In this document: in pieces, positions 59,647-64,000 of the stretch
Layout: each line of letters begins with the position of its first letter
Position numbering within the stretch: position 1 is the stretch's first letter
Source of the DNA: DTYU01 sp040757355
GTDB taxonomy: Bacteria > Bacillota > Desulfotomaculia > Desulfotomaculales > Ammonificaceae
Direction of reading: 5' to 3'
Assembly: GCA_040757355.1 (NCBI GenBank)
Contig: JBFLWY010000006.1
Coordinates: 1 to 64,000, forward strand
DNA length: 64,000 nucleotides
Translations under genes and position numbers: made by a program
The notes under the pieces: model-generated
What the model saw: only the letters and a program-made list of their open reading frames with translations
What the model was told of the DNA's origin: nothing
The model's database searches: none

Positions 59647-60195
59647 GTGAAACTTAAGGAGAAGGCACAGATTCTCGATGCCGACGGCATCAGGAGGTCT
59701 TTGACCCGGATGGCGCATGAAATTATAGAAAAAAACAAGGGCGTTGAGAACCTTGCACTCATTGGGATACGCCGGCGGGGGGTGCCGCTTGCGGTCCGGA
59801 TGGCGCAGTTCATCAAGGAGATCGAAGGGCGCGAGGTCCCGGTCGGTTCACTGGACATAACGTTGTACCGTGACGATTTAACACAGCTGAGCTACCAGCC
59901 GCTTGTTTACAGGACGGAGGTCGATTATCCGGTTACGGGTAAGCGAATTGTGCTGGTGGACGACGTGATTTACACCGGACGCACCATAAGAGCGGCGATG
60001 GACGCACTAATGGACTTAGGGCGGCCGGCAGTGATAGAACTGGCGGTGCTGGTAGACCGGGGCCACCGGGAGCTGCCGATCAGAGCGGACTATATAGGGA
60101 AAAATGTGCCTACTTCGAAAAGGGAGGTCGTTTCAGTACTAATCAAGGAGATCGATGGCGAGGACCGCGTGGTGATAAGTGAAAAAGTGGAGTGA
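59647..60195 (+). CDS. pyrR: PyrR regulator/uracil phosphoribosyltransferase
   Basis: The protein has 182 residues. The PRPP motif is IVLVDDVIYTGRTIRAAMDA. GIRRRGVPLAVRMAQ, SLDITLYRDDLT and a basic RNA-binding face are typical of PyrR. GTG 59647 behind AGGGGGG is preferred to 59578, which lies in the attenuator. It represses the operon it heads. Confidence 0.95.
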   Translation: MKLKEKAQILDADGIRRSLTRMAHEIIEKNKGVENLALIGIRRRGVPLAVRMAQFIKEIEGREVPVGSLDITLYRDDLTQLSYQPLVYRTEVDYPVTGKRIVLVDDVIYTGRTIRAAMDALMDLGRPAVIELAVLVDRGHRELPIRADYIGKNVPTSKREVVSVLIKEIDGEDRVVISEKVE

Positions 60196-60625
60196 CAAGC
60201 TGGTGTTTGATGTTACGTAATGAACGACGCATCTCTTGGCTTGGCGTAAGGCGTTTTAATAATGGATAAATAGTCTTTTCTCAGGAGTGCCGCATGCGGC
60301 AAGCCGCACAACGAAATCTGAAAACGGGACGGATAGACCTATAAGCCTGTTACTTAGATGCAGAAGGTAACATATACGGAACGCGGCGAGGAGCGAGCAA
60401 TGCGAGGAAGTCCGGGCGGGGACGGGCCGGAGCCCAGCACTCAAAGCAGTTTTTGAGCTTCGAAGGAGAAACCTTTATTATATTAGCTGAAAAAAGTAGC
60501 TTTTCAAAGCGCAATCATAGCATTGAGTGCTGGGTGAGGACCCGGACCCGACCGGCTGACGAAACTATGCGCAGCTTATGGCCGCGCCCGCCGAAAGAAG
60601 TACTATTTTAGAGGGAGGGGATAGG
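60196..60625 (+). ncRNA. pyrB leader: conserved structured element holding MITE copy F
   Basis: The leader has a 22-base block GAGGAGCGAGCAATGCGAGG(AA) at 60387-60408 and a 3' block GCTTATGGCCGCGCCC through GAAAGAAGTACTA (60576-60607). Both recur before carA. CGCGGC just before the first block can pair with GCCGCG in the second, and the carA copy changes this to CGCGGT/GCCGCG, keeping the pairing. MITE copy F is inserted between them. A palindrome TGCCGCATGCGGCA lies at 60288-60301. Its function is unknown. Confidence 0.5.
60433..60534. repeat. MITE-like repeat copy F
   Basis: A 102-bp unit with ends CCCAGCACTCAA and TTGAGTGCTGGG. The interior is diverged from copies A-E. It sits in the pyrB leader at the same relative site as copy G before carA. 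Confidence 0.85.
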
Positions 60626-61564
60626 GTGCTGGCAAGAAAGGATCTTCTGGGATTAGAAGATCTGACGGCGGCGGAGATAAAGGCCGTGCTCGACACGACC
60701 GATGCAATGCGCGAGGTAATGGGACGTGAGATCAAAAAGGTGCCCACATTGCGGGGCCGGGTGGTCGTTAATCTCTTCTACGAGCCCAGCACGCGCACAC
60801 GTATTTCCTTTGAACTGGCGGCCAAACATCTCAGCGCTGATACAACGAGCGTGGCTGCAGGAGTTTCAAGCGCCGTGAAGGGTGAGGGACTGCTGGACAC
60901 TGCCCGGACTATAGCATCCCTCGGCGCTGATGCAGTGGTCCTGCGGCACCCCTCCGCCGGAGCGGCCGCATTTTTGAGCCGGTACACGCGGGCAGCGGTA
61001 ATCAACGCCGGAGACGGAATGCACGAACATCCCACCCAGGCACTGCTGGACCTGTACACCATTAGGGAACACAGGGGAAGGATCGAAGGCGCTACGGTTT
61101 GTTTTGTCGGCGATATTTACCACAGCCGAGTCGCGCGCTCCAACATATGGGGACTAAAGAAGCTGGGGGCCAAGGTAAGGGTTTGCGGACCGGCGACGCT
61201 GCTCCCTCCCGGGTTGGAGACGATGGGGGTGGAGGTATTCACGCGTTTAGAGGAGGCCCTTTCCGGAGCTGATGTTGTTTATGTCCTCAGACTGCAGCGG
61301 GAACGTTTTGCACAGGGGGTATTGCCCGGTGTTGAAGAGTACGCACGCTTTTACTGCGTGAACATGGAGAAGCTTGCGCTGGCGAAACCCGATGCGATTG
61401 TGATGCACCCTGGACCGCTCAACCGGGGCGTGGAGATTGCTGCAGAGGTGGCTGACGGGCCGCGGGCGGTAATCTCAGAACAAGTAACGAACGGGGTGGC
61501 GGTGCGTATGGCCTGTCTATACCTCCTGGTTCGGAGGGATAGCGATGACAAGACATATCATTAA
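60626..61564 (+). CDS. pyrB: Aspartate carbamoyltransferase, catalytic subunit
   Basis: The protein has 312 residues. The carbamoyl-phosphate loop is FYEPSTRTRISFELAAKHL, and later come HPTQALLDLYTI and VMHPGPLNRGVEI. It makes carbamoyl-aspartate. GTG 60626 behind GAGGGAGGGG is used. The stop overlaps the pyrC start by 20 bases. Confidence 0.95.
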   Translation: MLARKDLLGLEDLTAAEIKAVLDTTDAMREVMGREIKKVPTLRGRVVVNLFYEPSTRTRISFELAAKHLSADTTSVAAGVSSAVKGEGLLDTARTIASLGADAVVLRHPSAGAAAFLSRYTRAAVINAGDGMHEHPTQALLDLYTIREHRGRIEGATVCFVGDIYHSRVARSNIWGLKKLGAKVRVCGPATLLPPGLETMGVEVFTRLEEALSGADVVYVLRLQRERFAQGVLPGVEEYARFYCVNMEKLALAKPDAIVMHPGPLNRGVEIAAEVADGPRAVISEQVTNGVAVRMACLYLLVRRDSDDKTYH

Positions 61565-62870
61565 GGGAGGGACTGTTGTCGATCCAGTTGAAGGACTGGT
61601 ATATCAGGCGGACATCCTGATCGACAACGGGAGGATTGGCGCGGTCGGTACGGGACTGAACGCCGGTAAGAAAGCGACGGTTATTGATGCTGGGGGACTA
61701 CTGGTTACGCCGGGGCTGATAGACATGCACGTACACCTCAGAGAGCCCGGTTTTGAGTACAAAGAAACGATTGCTTCGGGCACCCTGGCGGCGATTCGTG
61801 GAGGCTTCACGGCGGTTTGCGCCATGCCGAACACCCAGCCCGTTTGTGACAATGCTGCAGTGGTTGAATTCGTGCTGAAAAAGGCAAAAGAGGCCGCCAA
61901 CGCCCGGGTGCACCCGATCGGTGCGATTACTAGAAGGAGCGCGGGAAAAGAACTTGCCGCGCTTGGTGAGATGAGAGCAGCGGGGGCCGTCGCCTTTTCG
62001 GACGACGGGCGGTGGGTTGCTGACGCAAATCTGATGCGGCGCGCGATGGAGTATGCCTCGATGCTGGGCGTGCCGGTGATATCGCACTGCGAAGACCCTG
62101 CCTTGAGCGCCGGCGGCGTTATGAACGAGGGCGTCACTTCAACGGTTTTAGGTTTAAGGGGGGTTCCGGCTGCGGCGGAGGAGGTGGCTGTGGCACGTGA
62201 TATCATCCTGGCGGAACTGACCGGGTGCCACCTTCACATTGCACACGTGAGCACCGCCGGGTCTGTCAGGCTCGTCCGTGAAGCGAAGCGAAGGGGGATA
62301 CGCATTACGGCTGAGGCGGCGCCGCATCACTTCACCCTTACCGAGGAAGCAGTGAAGGGCTACAACACTAACGCAAAAATGAACCCGCCGCTAAGGACGT
62401 TGACCGATGTCACCGCCGTTATCGAAGGGTTGGCCGACGGGACGATCGACGTGATTGCAACAGACCACGCTCCTCACTCCGTTGAGGAGAAGGAGACCGA
62501 GTTTGATGCGGCTCCTTTCGGGATTGTGGGGTTGGAAACGGCGGTAGGGCTGGTCTTTAGTGAACTGGTAAACAAAGGAGTGCTCAGCCTTCCGGATGCT
62601 ATCGCTAAAATGACCGTAAACCCGGCACGGATTATCGGTATCGACGCAGGGAGGATCGAAGAAGGGATGGTTGCCGACTTAACGCTGATTGACCCCGAAC
62701 GCAAAGAGACCGTCCAGCCGGCCCACTTTGTTTCAAAGGGCAGGAATACTCCATTTCAAGGGCGGGATCTGACGGGTGTACCGGTTGGTGTGATGATCGG
62801 CGGCCGGTGGACTGAATCAAGGGGTCGCGCGAACACTTTAAAAACAAAGTTACGGGCCAGGAAGGCGTAA
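61545..62870 (+). CDS. pyrC: Dihydroorotase
   Basis: The protein has 441 residues of the class I dihydroorotase type. The metal site is LIDMHVHLREPGFEYKETI. HCEDPALSAGG, HIAHVSTAGSVRLVRE and DVIATDHAPHSVEEKE supply further ligands. It closes carbamoyl-aspartate to dihydroorotate. It is translationally coupled to pyrB. Confidence 0.95.
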   Translation: MTRHIIKGGTVVDPVEGLVYQADILIDNGRIGAVGTGLNAGKKATVIDAGGLLVTPGLIDMHVHLREPGFEYKETIASGTLAAIRGGFTAVCAMPNTQPVCDNAAVVEFVLKKAKEAANARVHPIGAITRRSAGKELAALGEMRAAGAVAFSDDGRWVADANLMRRAMEYASMLGVPVISHCEDPALSAGGVMNEGVTSTVLGLRGVPAAAEEVAVARDIILAELTGCHLHIAHVSTAGSVRLVREAKRRGIRITAEAAPHHFTLTEEAVKGYNTNAKMNPPLRTLTDVTAVIEGLADGTIDVIATDHAPHSVEEKETEFDAAPFGIVGLETAVGLVFSELVNKGVLSLPDAIAKMTVNPARIIGIDAGRIEEGMVADLTLIDPERKETVQPAHFVSKGRNTPFQGRDLTGVPVGVMIGGRWTESRGRANTLKTKLRARKA

Positions 62871-63276
62871 AGTGGTTTATAAAACCTGGCTTATCAAAAA
62901 GACAAAACCTGATTTGTATTTAGGCAATAAACAAGAGTATTAATGGGAGAGTCATTTACGACGACTGGTCGTCGCCACCGGGAAGGAAAATATGGATCCG
63001 TTAGCGTGTTACTTAAAGGCGGTAATATAACATAAACGAAACGCGGTGAGGAGCGAGCAATGCGAGGAATCCAGCACTCAATTCAACTTGGAAAGTAGCA
63101 ATTTGCGTATAAACGTTAAATGAAAAACCGTTTGTTTTTTGCCAGGGCAAGTTTGAGTGCTGGGGACCGAACCGGAGCGTGACCTCTGACATCCTGCATC
63201 TGACTTCCGAAATGCAAAGCTTATTGCCGCGCCCATCGAAAGAAGTACTAATTTTCAGGAGAGAAGGAGACGTTTG
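62871..63276 (+). ncRNA. carA leader: second copy of the conserved element, holding MITE copy G
   Basis: The same 5' block (63049-63070) and 3' block (GCTTATTGCCGCGCCC to GAAAGAAGTACTA, 63221-63251) as in the pyrB leader occur here in the same order and at the same distance from the start codon. Homology begins at GTTACTTA near 63009. The sequence between the blocks is largely the MITE plus a diverged stretch. Confidence 0.5.
63071..63164. repeat. MITE-like repeat copy G
   Basis: A unit of about 94 bp with ends CCAGCACTCAA and TTGAGTGCTGGG and a strongly diverged centre. It interrupts the conserved leader element right after GAGGAAT. Confidence 0.8.
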
Positions 63277-64000
63277 ATGCGCGCAGCGCTGGCGCTGGAA
63301 GACGGGACTGTATACGAAGGCGATGCGTTTGGAGCAGCCGGTGAGAGTTGGGGTGAGGTTGTTTTCAACACGGGAATGACCGGCTATCAGGAAGTGCTCA
63401 CCGATCCTTCATATTGCGGTCAAATTGTGGTGATGACCTACCCGCTGATTGGCAATTACGGGATAAATAATGAGGATTCAGAATCCAGACGCGCCTTTGT
63501 ACGCGGGTTTGTAGTACGCGAAGCCTGTAGCACGCCGTCGAATTGGCGTACACAGCGCGGGCTTGAGGATTATCTCAAAGAACAGGGAATAATCGGGCTT
63601 TGTGGGATTGACACGCGTGCGGTGACGAAAAGGCTCAGGCAATACGGGACTATGCGGGGGGTACTGAGTACGGTGGACCTTGANNNNNNNNNNNNNNNNN
63701 NNNNNNNNNNNNNNNNNNNNNNNNNNNNNNNNNNNNNNNNNNNNNNNNNNNNNNNNNNNNNNNNNNNNNNNNNNNNNNNNNNNGCGGGCTTGAGGATTAT
63801 CTCAAAGAACAGGGAATAATCGGGCTTTGTGGGATTGACACGCGTGCGGTGACGAAAAGGCTCAGGCAATACGGGACTATGCGGGGGGTACTGAGTACGG
63901 TGGACCTTGACCCGGGAAGCCTGGTGGCGAAGGCGGAGAATTCACCTCACCTTACCGGTCAAGACCTGGTAAACGAGGTGGCGACGCGGGAGCCTATTGT
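63277..64000 (+). CDS. carA: Carbamoyl-phosphate synthase small subunit, partial and interrupted by a gap
   Basis: The first 135 residues begin MRAALALEDGTVYEGDAFGA and include FNTGMTGYQEVLTDPSYCGQ, the CarA N-terminal domain. The glutaminase domain lies beyond the window. The frame runs into 100 N (63684-63783). After the gap, 127 bases repeat those before it exactly. Removing the N run and one repeat gives a continuous reading VDLDPGSLVAKAENSPHLTG, so the gene itself is probably intact. It supplies carbamoyl phosphate to PyrB. The start is ATG behind AAGGAG. Confidence 0.93.
63684..63783. other. Assembly gap (100 N) flanked by a 127-bp exact duplication
   Basis: The gap is exactly 100 N. 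The 127 bases before it (63557-63683) and after it (63784-63910) are identical. This pattern arises when two contigs ending in the same 127-mer are joined with a default spacer. Confidence 0.9.

Noticed and set aside
60371..60410. Glutamine (glnA-type) riboswitch
   Set aside because: GGAACGCGG is shared with the end of that aptamer, but the CGTTCACC and GACGGAAGTAGG parts are missing.
60371..60607. RNase P RNA gene
   Set aside because: GAGGAAGTCCGGGC and GCTTATGGCC recall RNase P RNA, but the length is too short, the middle is a MITE, most conserved regions are absent and the sister copy before carA lacks the first motif.

Overview
The window looks like chromosome of an endospore-forming anaerobic Firmicute of the Desulfotomaculum/Pelotomaculum (Peptococcaceae) kind. 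This is inferred from SigI/RsgI and CotJABC genes, the archaeal-like homocysteine module behind a SAM riboswitch, AGGAGG-type ribosome binding sites with many GTG and TTG starts, PyrR attenuation, and moderately high GC. The species cannot be named from sequence alone.

Layout. 0-3.7 kb: a minus-strand operon (DUF39 homocysteine synthase, NIL-ferredoxin, UPF0280) behind a clear SAM-I riboswitch and terminator, next to a DUF2889 gene. 4-17 kb: a CGGC-domain protein, a family 4 glycosyltransferase, a DegS/DegU-like two-component pair and a complete-looking Tad/Flp pilus locus (two tiny Flp pilins, prepilin peptidase, TadE, two tandem TadG-like paralogues, CpaB, CpaE/TadZ, TadA, TadB, TadC). 17-26 kb: a minus-strand envelope-glycan block (membrane and soluble glycosyltransferases, sugar aminotransferase, GNAT acetyltransferase, epimerase, flippase-like UPF0104 protein). 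26-39 kb: nitroreductase, iron alcohol dehydrogenase, DUF763, SigI-RsgI, rhomboid protease, a carbohydrate-binding protein, an SsuABC/TauABC-like ABC transporter and a stalk-domain protein. 39-45 kb: hom-thrB-lysC and an ECF sigma/anti-sigma/SIMPL operon. 45-50.5 kb: a degenerate lytic transglycosylase, cotJABC, a kinase-like protein, hpt and guaA. 50.5-58.6 kb: tRNA-Cys carrying an 8-kb integrative element. 59-64 kb: the pyrimidine operon pyrR-pyrB-pyrC-carA, with carA broken by a scaffold gap.

The 8-kb element is bounded by 53-bp direct repeats of the tRNA-Cys 3' end. It has a tyrosine integrase, a small-terminase-like protein, a CHC2 primase, a DUF3987 helicase-like protein, an iteron cluster, an excisionase-type HTH protein, divergent promoters with a palindromic operator and a HicBA toxin-antitoxin pair. 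No capsid, tail or large-terminase genes are present, so it resembles a phage satellite (PICI-like) more than a prophage. This is the best candidate for an undescribed system here.

The chromosome around it is strewn with short repeats. A MITE-like family of about 100 bp with CCCAGCACTCAAT ends occurs at least seven times, often in the transcribed leaders of genes (degS-like, hom, pyrB, carA). Two nested copies form a long inverted repeat around 33.4-39.2 kb. The pyrB and carA leaders share a second conserved, foldable sequence that holds a MITE at the same place in each.
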